Assembly: GCA_035946575.1 (NCBI GenBank)
Contig: DASYZG010000048.1
Coordinates: 1 to 60,530, forward strand
From: Gp13-AA77 sp035946575
GTDB taxonomy: Bacteria; Acidobacteriota; Terriglobia; UBA7540
Direction: 5' to 3'
DNA: 60,530 nt
In this document: positions 1 to 8,375 of the stretch, in pieces
How positions within the stretch are numbered: the stretch's first letter is position 1
Layout: every line of letters begins with the position of its first letter
The notes under the pieces: generated by a model
The model's database searches: none
Seen by the model: the letters and a program-made list of their open reading frames with translations, nothing else
Told to the model about the DNA's origin: nothing
Translations under genes and position numbers: made by a program

Positions 1-136
1 CCCTCCGCGGCAGTACCGCTCTTCTGTAAGTCACATGAATTCAGGCCAGACGTTTGGGAGGCGGGTCGCCGCACCCGCCCCTGCCCTACGCCGGCCTGCA
101 AACCACGGATTGCCGAACCCTGTTCGAGCATGCCTA

Positions 137-206
137 GAGCGTACCACCCTAAAATGGGACAATGGAGAAAACTGAGAATAGTGAGAAAATTGAGAAAGTT
201 TATTTG
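137..206 (-). repeat. Dispersed 9-bp-periodic repeat, copy 1
   Basis: On the minus strand this reads as successive 9-mers of the form nTTTTCTCn, then ATTGTCCCA and a flank close to TTTAGGGTGGTACGCTC. Copies of matching length occur at 13346-13414 and 59706-59774 on the plus strand. Conservation of both the periodic core and the flanks shows a defined repeat family rather than chance low complexity. It lies in the 244-base stretch downstream of the leftward polysaccharide operon; I see no gene in that stretch. Confidence 0.75.
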
Positions 207-244
207 TCTAGCATTTTCAATGACTTAGCCTCTAACCGGCCAAG

Positions 245-1543
245 CTACGCTTCGGTGTGCTCCACGAAGGCGTGATAATTCGCTGCAATGTTCATCGCCA
301 GCTTCATCCACTCGGGAGCAACGGCCCGGAGCGGAGACTGAAACACGATTGGGAGCGCGGAGTTCCTGCGGTCCCACTCGGAACGGTTCTCTACGTTGCG
401 CGTGTCCTGAAGAAGCGGTCCAAAGCTGAGCGCGTCCGAGGGTAATTCGCCCTCCCCGGAAGACCCTCCCAGTGCGAAGCCCGGCAGATTCGGCAGTGAG
501 AAGAAGATCTCGCCGGCCAGCGCGTAAATCCAGTGCCGGGGCGAGGCTTGGCGGCCCAGACCGAGCCAGCGGGGCCAATTGCGCCAGCTTCGATGCCATC
601 CGCATTCCCGTACAACCACCATCCAGCCTCGGAGCCGGGCGCTCGGTGGCTGGCGGCGCATCCAGTGGTCCATCAGCTCCCAATCGGCTGAGGCGGCTGG
701 CGCTCCCGTCAATGCGATGAGCTCCCAACGCCACAAGCGGTGGACGTCCTCAATAACCCGCCCTGCCGCTTCTACCCAGGTTCCCTGGAACGCCTCCGGC
801 TGACCGGTGCCGAGCTTGGATTCTGTACACCTGGCGAGCTGCCGGGAGAATCCGCGGAGGTCGAGCGGACAGCTCGCGGCCACAGGGTCGCGCTCCGCCA
901 TCTCCTGAATCAATTTGGTGCGAGCCCGGTACGTTGGCTGGAACTTGCCTGCGAAGACCAGATACGAGGTGGCCAAATCAAGGCACAGCTTCGTGAGCCG
1001 ATAAGAGAAATCGCGCGCAGAATCACTCCCGGGCTGAACGAGGCCAGGGACAACCTCCAGACACTCAATCGTCCGGTTCAGAAGCAGACGCCAGGCATCC
1101 GGGCGCGGAATATCGGCGGGCGAGAAAGGTGGGATGAGCGAGAGCACCGACGTGTCGCCCCACGCCACCCGCCCACAGGCGCGCAGCTCGCAACCAAAGA
1201 TCGTGGGCTGCAAGCGGCGGAAATATTCGGGATTAACGGGCGTAAGCTCGACGGCACAGCGGATTTTCTCCTCGCTGAGGCGCGCCTGAAGTCTGCCCGC
1301 CAGTTCTGTGAGGCTGTTGTGGGAGGGAAACGGAGCGTCATCCTTGAAAACGAGAAAGAACTCGGCGTCGCCCAGCACGCGGACGATTCCGCCCTCTGCG
1401 ATGCTGGTGGCCTCGCCGCGCGCCATGCTGCCCGTGAGAACGATTGCGCGCAACTGCGAACCGATTGCCCCGCTCGAAATCCCGGCTGTCTCCCGGCAGA
1501 TTATGTCCTCAAGCGATGTCATGCGGAGCGCCACGTCCCTCAA
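245..1543 (-). CDS. Nucleotidyltransferase-fold protein, last gene of the polysaccharide operon
   Basis: A 432-aa soluble protein of unknown exact role. Near residues 36-45 it has VLTGSMARGEATS and later GDAEFFLVF. Together these resemble the G-S-x(n)-D-x-D/E signature of polymerase-beta-type nucleotidyltransferases such as aminoglycoside adenylyltransferases or MNT proteins. The remainder is helical with no motif I recognise. The start chosen is a TTG whose codon overlaps the TGA of the upstream glycosyltransferase gene; an ATG at 1522 is an alternative and neither has a strong ribosome binding site. Position at the end of the operon suggests a role linked to polysaccharide production, but the substrate cannot be read from the sequence. 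Confidence 0.7.
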   Translation of the reverse strand: MRDVALRMTSLEDIICRETAGISSGAIGSQLRAIVLTGSMARGEATSIAEGGIVRVLGDAEFFLVFKDDAPFPSHNSLTELAGRLQARLSEEKIRCAVELTPVNPEYFRRLQPTIFGCELRACGRVAWGDTSVLSLIPPFSPADIPRPDAWRLLLNRTIECLEVVPGLVQPGSDSARDFSYRLTKLCLDLATSYLVFAGKFQPTYRARTKLIQEMAERDPVAASCPLDLRGFSRQLARCTESKLGTGQPEAFQGTWVEAAGRVIEDVHRLWRWELIALTGAPAASADWELMDHWMRRQPPSARLRGWMVVVRECGWHRSWRNWPRWLGLGRQASPRHWIYALAGEIFFSLPNLPGFALGGSSGEGELPSDALSFGPLLQDTRNVENRSEWDRRNSALPIVFQSPLRAVAPEWMKLAMNIAANYHAFVEHTEA

Positions 1544-2790
1544 TGCACGCTTTGCCGACGGTCCTCTGTCAGCGGATTCTCGATTGCGCTCTTGCTCAGA
1601 CGCTGCTCCAATCCGCGGCGGTACAGGTTTTCGGTCGCCTTAACCTGGTGCTCATGGCTGAAGCCTTTCATGACCCATTCTCTCCCGGCCCGGCCCATTT
1701 GCCGCCGAAGATCCGGATCACGCAGGAGCCGGCAGATGGCCCCGGCCAGAGGCTGGGGCCGCGCGGCCGGAACCGTGAGCCCCGTTTTGCCATCGAGCAC
1801 GATCTCCGGCGTACCGTCGACGGCCGTGGCCACCATGGGTTTTCCCGCTGCCAGGGATTCCACGGCCACAACGGGGAGCCCCTCGTAAAGAGAGGGCAAG
1901 ACTGTAAGCTCCGCGAGCGCCAGCCAATCCTCGGTGTTCGACTGGAAACCCACGAAGCGCACCGAATCGTCAATTCCAAGAGCCTGCGCCTGATGCTCGA
2001 GCTCTCCGCGAAGTTCACCCTCGCCCGCGCAGACCAGCCGCACACGCGGGAATTCCGACCGCACGGCCGGGAGCGCGTCGAGAAGGAACCGGTGGCCCTT
2101 TTGCGGGTCAAGGCGCGCCAGGACCACAATCACCGGATCGTCTTCGGCGAAACCCAGGCCAGGCCGAAGTCCTCCCGGGGCGGCATGATCGGGATTAAAG
2201 CGTTGAAGATCGCAGCCATTGTGGATGACGGTTATCTTCTCCTCCGGCAGCCGCTTCTCTTCGATCAGGTAGCGGGCGATCGCGTGGGAGACGGCAATAT
2301 AGCGATCGATGAACAGGTCCGCCAGGCGGTCAATCACAAAGCTTCCCTTGAGCCAGCCTTTGCGCCACGTTTCCCGAACGTGCGCGGTCCCGATGATCAG
2401 AGGAACGCGGCACCAGCGTCCGATCGGGGAAGCCGCGAGGCCGGCGCGGAACTGGTGGGAATGAAGGATCAGGATTTTCCGCTCGCGCAGGATACGCGCA
2501 AGCTGCCGGGCGGCCGCGGTGTGCCAGGGAGATTCAAGAAACACGGGGAAGACTTCAACGTCCGCGGGCACGTCCTGGCGGAAGGCTCGCACCAGTTCCG
2601 GCGGACAGGCGAGCAAGGGTCTGAAATACGTCCGGTCCAACCCCTGAAGCAGCCGGAGCATGTGCTCCTCCACCCCGGCGCGGACCGGCACATTTGAGAA
2701 GTGAAGGACCGGAACCGGCCAGCGGATCATGCAGGCATCCGGGTCGCTGCCGCTCGATCCCGCCCCGGCGCCTGATGGCTCCTCAGCCAC
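1540..2790 (-). CDS. Glycosyltransferase family 4 (GT-B)
   Basis: A cytoplasmic glycosyltransferase of about 416 aa that probably adds a sugar to the growing lipid-linked exopolysaccharide repeat unit. The N-terminal half carries FSNVPVRAGVEEHMLRLLQGL, typical of the acceptor-side Rossmann domain of GT4 enzymes. The C-terminal half has VLARLDPQKG followed by the E-x7-E motif in EGLPVVAVESLAAGKP. The GTG start at 2790 is preceded by GGAG at suitable spacing and overlaps the end of the DUF362 gene by 8 bases; an internal ATG at 2730 is possible. The next gene overlaps its stop. Donor and acceptor sugars are unknown. Confidence 0.9.
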   Translation of the reverse strand: MAEEPSGAGAGSSGSDPDACMIRWPVPVLHFSNVPVRAGVEEHMLRLLQGLDRTYFRPLLACPPELVRAFRQDVPADVEVFPVFLESPWHTAAARQLARILRERKILILHSHQFRAGLAASPIGRWCRVPLIIGTAHVRETWRKGWLKGSFVIDRLADLFIDRYIAVSHAIARYLIEEKRLPEEKITVIHNGCDLQRFNPDHAAPGGLRPGLGFAEDDPVIVVLARLDPQKGHRFLLDALPAVRSEFPRVRLVCAGEGELRGELEHQAQALGIDDSVRFVGFQSNTEDWLALAELTVLPSLYEGLPVVAVESLAAGKPMVATAVDGTPEIVLDGKTGLTVPAARPQPLAGAICRLLRDPDLRRQMGRAGREWVMKGFSHEHQVKATENLYRRGLEQRLSKSAIENPLTEDRRQSVH

Positions 2791-3769
2791 CGACCACTCC
2801 GATTTTGCGAAGGAGTTGTACGAGGCCGCGCACGGGGTAATAGATCGCGTTGTTCTCCATCACGTACTTGACAAACCACGGAAACTGGCACATGTGATAA
2901 GCGGCCCAGTTCAGCCAGTCCTTCGGCGCCGGCTCGAATTGGACCCGGTACTTCTCCCAGTCCCCATCGACTTCGATCCCGGCAGGGTCCATGCGGCCCA
3001 GGCCATGGCGAGCCGCGAGGACCACGTGTTTGCACCGGGAGGGGTCCAGGCCGACCAGGCGCATGGCGCTCGCATCGAGAGCGACTCCGTCGCGGCTCGC
3101 CAGGATGATGTCCAGGCGCCTCGCTCTGCCGTGTGAAGGTCCGCGCCCTTCCATGGCGACGATCCCGTCGATCAGGGCGAACGCGGGCTTGAGCACGCGA
3201 TGGATCGACCCCAGCAGTTCATGGATGAGCCGGTGGTGAATCATGCGCTCCCGGTAGGAGGGCACACAGCCCCACTGGTTCTTCAGGACTCCGGTGTAAT
3301 AGGTGAGGGCGTGCGTCTTGAGCACAGGTATGGTGATAAAAGCATCGGCTTCGAGCAGCATTCGAGGCAGGTTCAAGCCTTCAAGCGGCGGGCACGGCGT
3401 GCGCACCGCGGGGACCTCCGACAGATTCACCAGGTCGACGCCCAGCCGCTTGGCCATTTCCACGTAGCCCGACTCGCGAAACGCGTCCCACGCGGTCTGC
3501 CGGTCATGATCGGCCTCAACAATCGATATCCGCTTCGTGCGGCTCAACAGGACCTCGCAAACCGCCTCGGTGACGGCGCGATCGGTATTCGCGCTCTCGA
3601 TTTCGCCGGGAATCGCGGTACACAGGTTCGGTTTGACGACGACCCTGGCGTCCGGTTTGACCCACTCCGTCCAATTGCACAGCTCCATGCACTGCCGCAC
3701 GGCCTCGCCAAGCGGGCCATCCTTGACGCCCCGAAGGACCACCAGGCTCTTTTCTCCGGCTTCTGTCAT
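2783..3769 (-). CDS. DUF362 domain protein
   Basis: A DUF362 family protein (328 aa from the chosen start) with the typical VVVKPNLCT motif near the N-terminus, ALIDGIVAMEGRGPSHG in the middle and a VVLAARHGLG segment. Many DUF362 proteins carry a C-terminal ferredoxin-like CxxC cluster; I do not see one here. The ATG at 3769 has AGAGAAGAGAG just upstream. An alternative ATG at 3817 overlaps the TGA of the preceding gene but lacks a clear ribosome binding site. Such proteins turn up in glycan loci without a settled biochemical role. Operon position between a phosphatase-fold protein and a GT4 suggests a part in polysaccharide assembly, which is inference only. Confidence 0.8.
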   Translation of the reverse strand: MTEAGEKSLVVLRGVKDGPLGEAVRQCMELCNWTEWVKPDARVVVKPNLCTAIPGEIESANTDRAVTEAVCEVLLSRTKRISIVEADHDRQTAWDAFRESGYVEMAKRLGVDLVNLSEVPAVRTPCPPLEGLNLPRMLLEADAFITIPVLKTHALTYYTGVLKNQWGCVPSYRERMIHHRLIHELLGSIHRVLKPAFALIDGIVAMEGRGPSHGRARRLDIILASRDGVALDASAMRLVGLDPSRCKHVVLAARHGLGRMDPAGIEVDGDWEKYRVQFEPAPKDWLNWAAYHMCQFPWFVKYVMENNAIYYPVRGLVQLLRKIGVVGG

Positions 3770-3816
3770 CGATTCAGCTCTCTTCTCTGCCCTTGGCCGC
3801 GCTCTCGCGGCAACCA

Positions 3817-5064
3817 TCAGGCCGTTATCGCGGGGCTCAGTTTCGCCGGCGCCGCCTCCGCCAGCGCTTTTTGCATGCAGGCGTAAACGTCGGTGATGGA
3901 ATTCACGGGGACGGGAGGTTCCCGGCAGCTCAGGAAAACCGCGTCCGAATAGGGATCGTCGGGATGGTAGCCGTGCATGCCCACCGGCATCCAACTGTCT
4001 CCGTGAAAATCGCTGTGCATCAGCATTACTCCGGGATTCAGCAGGAAAATCGTTTCGCCATATCGCCGGTCGGGAAAGAAGATGCCCAGTTGCTGCAACT
4101 CATTATCAGTGAGAATTTCCCCGCAGGAAAGCCCGTCGAGCAGATCCATCACGGCGCGCCGCGCCTTTTCGGAAAAGAACCAGAACCGCGCCATGGTGGA
4201 ATCATAAACGGCGAGATAATCCTCGGGCATTCTCAGCGAGAGACTCTCGACATCCTTCACCAGGTCGTAGTGACCTCGCACCGGGGTCATGCCGTGATCC
4301 GACGTGATCGTGAAGGTTGCGCCGGGATCGACGTCGCGTGCAGCGCCAAACAAGCGCCGCAACCCGGCCGCGTACCATTCGAGCCGCTTCTCCACGCGCT
4401 GCGGATCCTTCCACTGCTCGTGCAGGAGCATGTCCATCTCGCAGAGATACACAAAGAAGAAGCGCGCCTCGCTCTCCCGTACATCGCGAACGGCCCGTTT
4501 GAGGATCTCTTCGTCCTTCCAGCGATGATAGGTATAGACCCGATGCGGAATGCCCCGCTCCTGAAGCTGGTCGAAGATCGACCGGGCGCAGGCAATCCCA
4601 CTGGGGCTGTAGATATCGCGGCGTTCGACAAAGTTGAACCAGGGGAGTAGTCGCGGGCTCACGCAGCAGTCAAATGCAGGTCCCATGCCGAGCAGATGTC
4701 TGCCCATTTCCTTCATCAGCTTTCTCGTAACCCGGTGCCCCATGATTTGCTCGGGCAGGAACCGAAAAGGACGCAGCCAACGGAAGGGCGACCCCTCAGG
4801 GTCATAGTAAAAGAGGTTCCAATGGCCATTCTCCGCCGGAGAAACGCCGGTCAGCATCGAGGGTATGGCTCCGGAGCTGAACCCGAGAACTGTCCGGAGC
4901 GGCCGGCGATAGGGTAGTAAATCGGAAAGAAACTGTTTCCCCTCCAGGAATTTCCAGCCCAGAGCGTCGATCAGCACAAAGATGCTCAGCCGGCGCTCCG
5001 AAGTAGCGGATGACGGCGCCCGCCCGTCATCTTCCATCGCGATTTTTGTATTCTGAGTGTCCAT
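3817..5064 (-). CDS. Alkaline phosphatase superfamily protein (type I phosphodiesterase/nucleotide pyrophosphatase-like)
   Basis: A 415-aa protein. LIDALGWKFLEGKQF near the N-terminus and FTITSDHGMTPVRGH near residue 250 match the metal-binding segments of the alkaline phosphatase superfamily, where an early Asp and a D-H-G motif bind zinc. There is no obvious signal peptide, so it is probably cytoplasmic. Such proteins occur inside exopolysaccharide clusters and may hydrolyse a phosphodiester or remove a phospho-group from an intermediate; the substrate is unknown. ATG 5064 has GCAGGTAA immediately upstream. It lies 38 bases after the FemAB-like gene and meets the DUF362 gene. Confidence 0.82.
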   Translation of the reverse strand: MDTQNTKIAMEDDGRAPSSATSERRLSIFVLIDALGWKFLEGKQFLSDLLPYRRPLRTVLGFSSGAIPSMLTGVSPAENGHWNLFYYDPEGSPFRWLRPFRFLPEQIMGHRVTRKLMKEMGRHLLGMGPAFDCCVSPRLLPWFNFVERRDIYSPSGIACARSIFDQLQERGIPHRVYTYHRWKDEEILKRAVRDVRESEARFFFVYLCEMDMLLHEQWKDPQRVEKRLEWYAAGLRRLFGAARDVDPGATFTITSDHGMTPVRGHYDLVKDVESLSLRMPEDYLAVYDSTMARFWFFSEKARRAVMDLLDGLSCGEILTDNELQQLGIFFPDRRYGETIFLLNPGVMLMHSDFHGDSWMPVGMHGYHPDDPYSDAVFLSCREPPVPVNSITDVYACMQKALAEAAPAKLSPAITA

Positions 5065-5102
5065 TTACCTGCTTCTTCTACAGCCCTAATGGCACGATGG
5101 TC

Positions 5103-6125
5103 TCATGGAATGGAGCGAGCCACACGCGGACCCAGCCAATTTGCCACGCCGAGCGGCAGATGCTGCCAGATCCGCACCGCAAGCCGGTAGCGCGGGTTGT
5201 CAGCATGCAGGTCAGGCGCACGCTCGCCCGGCGCCAGCCAACACCACCAATTCAGAGGTTTCTCCACGCATCCCCAGTGCCGCTTGAACTCCCAGTTGCC
5301 CGACCCTGGGGTGCAACGGCCGAAATCAACGCAGCGGTACCCGTTCTGCATCGCCCACTCGAGAAGCGACCAGTAGAGAAAGACGGCGCCGTATTTGCGC
5401 CGCGCCGAAGCCGCGGTAGCGCTCCAGGGCCACTCGGCCGTTTCGCGGAAGAGCGATATCAGACCGGCGGCCACGGGTTGTCCTTCGTCCCAAACCGTCA
5501 GGACCTTCACAGTGTCCGGGTTGTGCCGGCAGATGCTGTCGAACCACGACCGAGGATACACCGGCGTCCCTAGGTCCCGCATGTTAGTGGCGAAGATGTC
5601 GTAAAAGGTGTCCAGCCGCTCGACCCCGCCGCAATCGCTGGTCAGGCCTCGTTTGCGGGCGCTGCGGATCTTGTTTCGCATCCCCGTGCTCAGCCCCTTC
5701 CACAGTTCATCCGTGGTGGCGGGAAGGTCGACCAGCATAGTGACTTTGCGCGTGGCCTCCTGCCAACCAGCAGCACACGGCGTTCCCTGCCGAAGCTGTA
5801 CGTGACGCACCCTGAGCTCGCGTCCCAGGGCAACGGCCTCGGCCAGCAGCGCGTCTCGTGCCTCCTCGGTGCCGGCCAGCACGCCTCCATAAGAAAAGAA
5901 CGGCATTGAGACCAGGGAGTTGCCGAACGTGCGGCTCTTGATCAAGAACAAAGGCAGAACACCCTGCAGAGCGTCTTCATTCACCGCGGCAAGATAGTAC
6001 GGACGGTGTCCGCAGGTTTCGTTGATCACCTGTTTCCAGACCCAACGGTGATAATTACACGCGTAGGGAGAGGCTTCAACGTACGCGTCCCACAGGCTCC
6101 CGTCCTCGCACGTCTCAACTCTCAT
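5103..6125 (-). CDS. FemAB-like GNAT-fold protein of the XrtA/PEP-CTERM type
   Basis: A 340-aa protein resembling the FemAB family proteins found next to exosortase systems (TIGR03019 type). Visible blocks include YYLAAVNEDALQGVLPLF, SMPFFSYGG, MRNKIRSARKRGL and a C-terminal VDFGRCTPGSGNWEFKRHWG, the last being characteristic of this subfamily. FemAB relatives transfer aminoacyl groups to peptidoglycan precursors; in exosortase loci they are presumed to decorate polysaccharide or lipid-linked intermediates. The ATG overlaps the TGA of the deacetylase gene as ATGA, so the two are translationally coupled. Confidence 0.88.
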   Translation of the reverse strand: MRVETCEDGSLWDAYVEASPYACNYHRWVWKQVINETCGHRPYYLAAVNEDALQGVLPLFLIKSRTFGNSLVSMPFFSYGGVLAGTEEARDALLAEAVALGRELRVRHVQLRQGTPCAAGWQEATRKVTMLVDLPATTDELWKGLSTGMRNKIRSARKRGLTSDCGGVERLDTFYDIFATNMRDLGTPVYPRSWFDSICRHNPDTVKVLTVWDEGQPVAAGLISLFRETAEWPWSATAASARRKYGAVFLYWSLLEWAMQNGYRCVDFGRCTPGSGNWEFKRHWGCVEKPLNWWCWLAPGERAPDLHADNPRYRLAVRIWQHLPLGVANWLGPRVARSIP

Positions 6126-7060
6126 ATTCGATTAACTTCAGAAGCCCGCGTTAGCCGGCCGTTGAACCTCAAGATGTCAGCCTCTGATCCAGGCGGCAGC
6201 AACGATTCCAAATCGCTGGCGATCAATTCGCGGAAGCTCGTGACTTCGAATTCGGCGAGCAGCTTCCGGATTTTGGTCTCCGTCGACCGCAGGTTCACAT
6301 AACTTTTGAAGCGTCTGACGAAGGGCATGGACAGCCGGGGATGTACGGGATCGATCTCACGCGGATGAACGTAGAAGATCACTGGGCGGCCTTCCGCCAG
6401 TACGCGATTTGCCATACGCCTGATGAAGGCGAGGGGGAAAAGCCTCAAGTAGCCGCCTCCGCAAAAGCAAAACCGCAGCCCGAGCAGACTGCCCACAGTC
6501 ATCGGGAACTCGAGCAGGTCCTTCGAAGGCTCACCGATAAAACAGGGCGCGTGGCAGCCGCCCTTCATCCCGCCATGCTGCCGGGCCGCAGGAAACACCG
6601 AGGAATCGTAGAGGTACCCGGCCTCGATCAGCTTCTCCGCAAACCAGCCGGTGTCTTCCGTGATCGAGAAGCCGGCGGCGCGGTACCCGATCACCGGCTC
6701 ACCCGTAAGATCTTCCAGAATTTTCCTGGAGACCAGGGCGTCCTCGAAAAACTCCTCCCGCTTGAGCTCGAACACCAGCCGGTGGGCGTAGCCGTGCGAC
6801 GCAATCTCGTGTCCGCGCCGATGCGCCTCACGCACCAGATGTGGAAAACGCTCGCCAACCCAGCCGAGAAAGAAACACGTGACCGTCGAGCCCGCCTCGC
6901 TGAACAGGTCGAGGAGCTTCATGAAATTCTTCTCGACGCGGGATGGCAACGCTGCCCATTCTGCAACGGCCGGCGCCGATTTGAGGTCCAGAATATGAAA
7001 CCAATCCTCGACATCGACCGAGAAAACGGACCTCATTCCTGTTCTGGCGCCGGTCTCCAT
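6122..7060 (-). CDS. Polysaccharide deacetylase, DUF3473 type
   Basis: A NodB-homology deacetylase of about 312 aa predicted to remove N- or O-acetyl groups from the exopolysaccharide. FSVDVEDWFHI gives the catalytic/metal Asp pair near the N-terminus and HEIASHGYAHR the H-x3-H metal-binding motif. The C-terminal part (FYVHPREIDPVHPRL, then FKSYVNLRSTETKIRKLL) matches the DUF3473 extension of XrtA-associated deacetylases (TIGR03006 type). The ATG at 7060 sits two bases after the stop of the aminotransferase gene with AAGG upstream; a second ATG at 7036 directly precedes the conserved domain. No signal peptide is seen. Confidence 0.92.
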   Translation of the reverse strand: METGARTGMRSVFSVDVEDWFHILDLKSAPAVAEWAALPSRVEKNFMKLLDLFSEAGSTVTCFFLGWVGERFPHLVREAHRRGHEIASHGYAHRLVFELKREEFFEDALVSRKILEDLTGEPVIGYRAAGFSITEDTGWFAEKLIEAGYLYDSSVFPAARQHGGMKGGCHAPCFIGEPSKDLLEFPMTVGSLLGLRFCFCGGGYLRLFPLAFIRRMANRVLAEGRPVIFYVHPREIDPVHPRLSMPFVRRFKSYVNLRSTETKIRKLLAEFEVTSFRELIASDLESLLPPGSEADILRFNGRLTRASEVNRI

Positions 7061-7062
7061 GT

Positions 7063-8337
7063 TCAATCCAACCTTGAGTCCGCCCGAACGAAATCGCGGA
7101 TGAACGAAACCGTGCGGCTTACGATCGGGCGGGTGATACGCGGGTGCATGGGCAACGTCACCACCTGCTGTCCCGCACCCTCCCCGATCGGGCAAGTTCC
7201 CGCCCGATAGCCAAAGATCTCCAGACGGGATGTCGGGTGGTCGACGGGATTCCGGTACCAATCGCCCAACTCAATCCGCCGCCGTCTCGCGAGTTCCAGC
7301 ACCTTCGGCTTTTCGTTGACGCGCACCGGATAGCAGGCAAGCACGGGATCCGCGTAGCCCGGCAATTCCAGCGGGCGTACACCTGCTCGCGCCAGCGCAG
7401 AATCGTACTCAGCTTTCAGAGCTCGACGCCGGACCTGTTCGGCGAGGTCCACCTGCCGTCTTTTGAGCAACCACTCCTGAATCGGGGACATGCGTTTCGC
7501 GAAATCACGAGTCAGCGTGCCCTCAACCTCTTCCGGAGTGGAGGAAGGGACAAGAAGTCCGAAACCGGAGACCGTCCGATAAGCACTCCGGGCCAGCCAG
7601 TACATCCACGGGAAAGAGAAAGTTTCCCTCAGCGCCACGGCGGCAGCAAGGCTCGCCGATTCCCGCCACGTCGGAGGCAAGCATTCGCCTTCCCGGAATG
7701 AATCGAGCTTCCGGGAAAGCTCCGGATTCGAAGTCGTAGCCCAGCCACCTAACCCGGTCGAAACCGGCTTGCTCCAATGGGAACTGGACATGGCGATGTC
7801 GCCGAACGACCCGACAGGGCGCCACGTGCCGTCGTTATCCCGATAACTTCCGCCGCAAACGTGGGCGCAATCCTCAACCACACCGATGCCGCGGGCGTGG
7901 GCCCAATCCACCAGCACCCGGCTGTCCGCCGGAATCCCATAGGTGTGCTGGATGATGAGGGCCTTGATCGAATCGCCTCGGTGGTGGTTCCAAGCGGCTT
8001 CGACCGAATCGAGCGTGAGATCAAACGTGCTCGGGTCAATATCCGCGTATACCGGCCGGGCTCGGTTTAGTTGGACTGCCAAAGGAACAGCAAAGCATGT
8101 GTACGCGGGCACAATAACGCACTGCCCAGTTCCGACTCCCAGGCTCTTCAGAGCCGCGTAGAGTGCAACCCGCCCTTTCCAAAAAGTGTGGAGCGCTGGC
8201 CCAGCCGGGATGCTAGGGGACGGCTTTCGATCTGCCGAACCCGCCACGGCCTGGCGGTCCGCAACCGCACATTCGCTCTGCTCCGTCATATCGACCAGAC
8301 CCGCTGCTTCATTGTCCCATTCGCTACGGCGTCTCAA
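7063..8337 (-). CDS. DegT/DnrJ/EryC1/StrS-type sugar aminotransferase
   Basis: A PLP-dependent aminotransferase of 424 aa, predicted to aminate a keto-sugar nucleotide for the polysaccharide. It shows VIVPAYTCFAVPLAV, VEDCAHVCGGSY with the PLP-contacting Asp, and HWSKPVSTGLGGW with the likely Schiff-base Lys. The C-terminal CYPVRVNEKPKVLELARRR is also typical. A TTG at 8337 is chosen because GGGAGGA sits at good spacing before it; an ATG at 8289 is the alternative but has a weaker site. The gene ends two bases before the deacetylase start and lies 38 bases after the GT2 gene. Confidence 0.85.
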   Translation of the reverse strand: MRRRSEWDNEAAGLVDMTEQSECAVADRQAVAGSADRKPSPSIPAGPALHTFWKGRVALYAALKSLGVGTGQCVIVPAYTCFAVPLAVQLNRARPVYADIDPSTFDLTLDSVEAAWNHHRGDSIKALIIQHTYGIPADSRVLVDWAHARGIGVVEDCAHVCGGSYRDNDGTWRPVGSFGDIAMSSSHWSKPVSTGLGGWATTSNPELSRKLDSFREGECLPPTWRESASLAAAVALRETFSFPWMYWLARSAYRTVSGFGLLVPSSTPEEVEGTLTRDFAKRMSPIQEWLLKRRQVDLAEQVRRRALKAEYDSALARAGVRPLELPGYADPVLACYPVRVNEKPKVLELARRRRIELGDWYRNPVDHPTSRLEIFGYRAGTCPIGEGAGQQVVTLPMHPRITRPIVSRTVSFIRDFVRADSRLD

Positions 8338-8375
8338 TTAGAATCCTCCCGCGAGACGCGAGATTCATTTGCCTT

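Noticed and set aside
740..2697. Long plus-strand frames opposite the nucleotidyltransferase and GT4 genes
   Set aside because: They are antisense to genes with clear motifs and contain no recognisable domain; typical of high-GC DNA.
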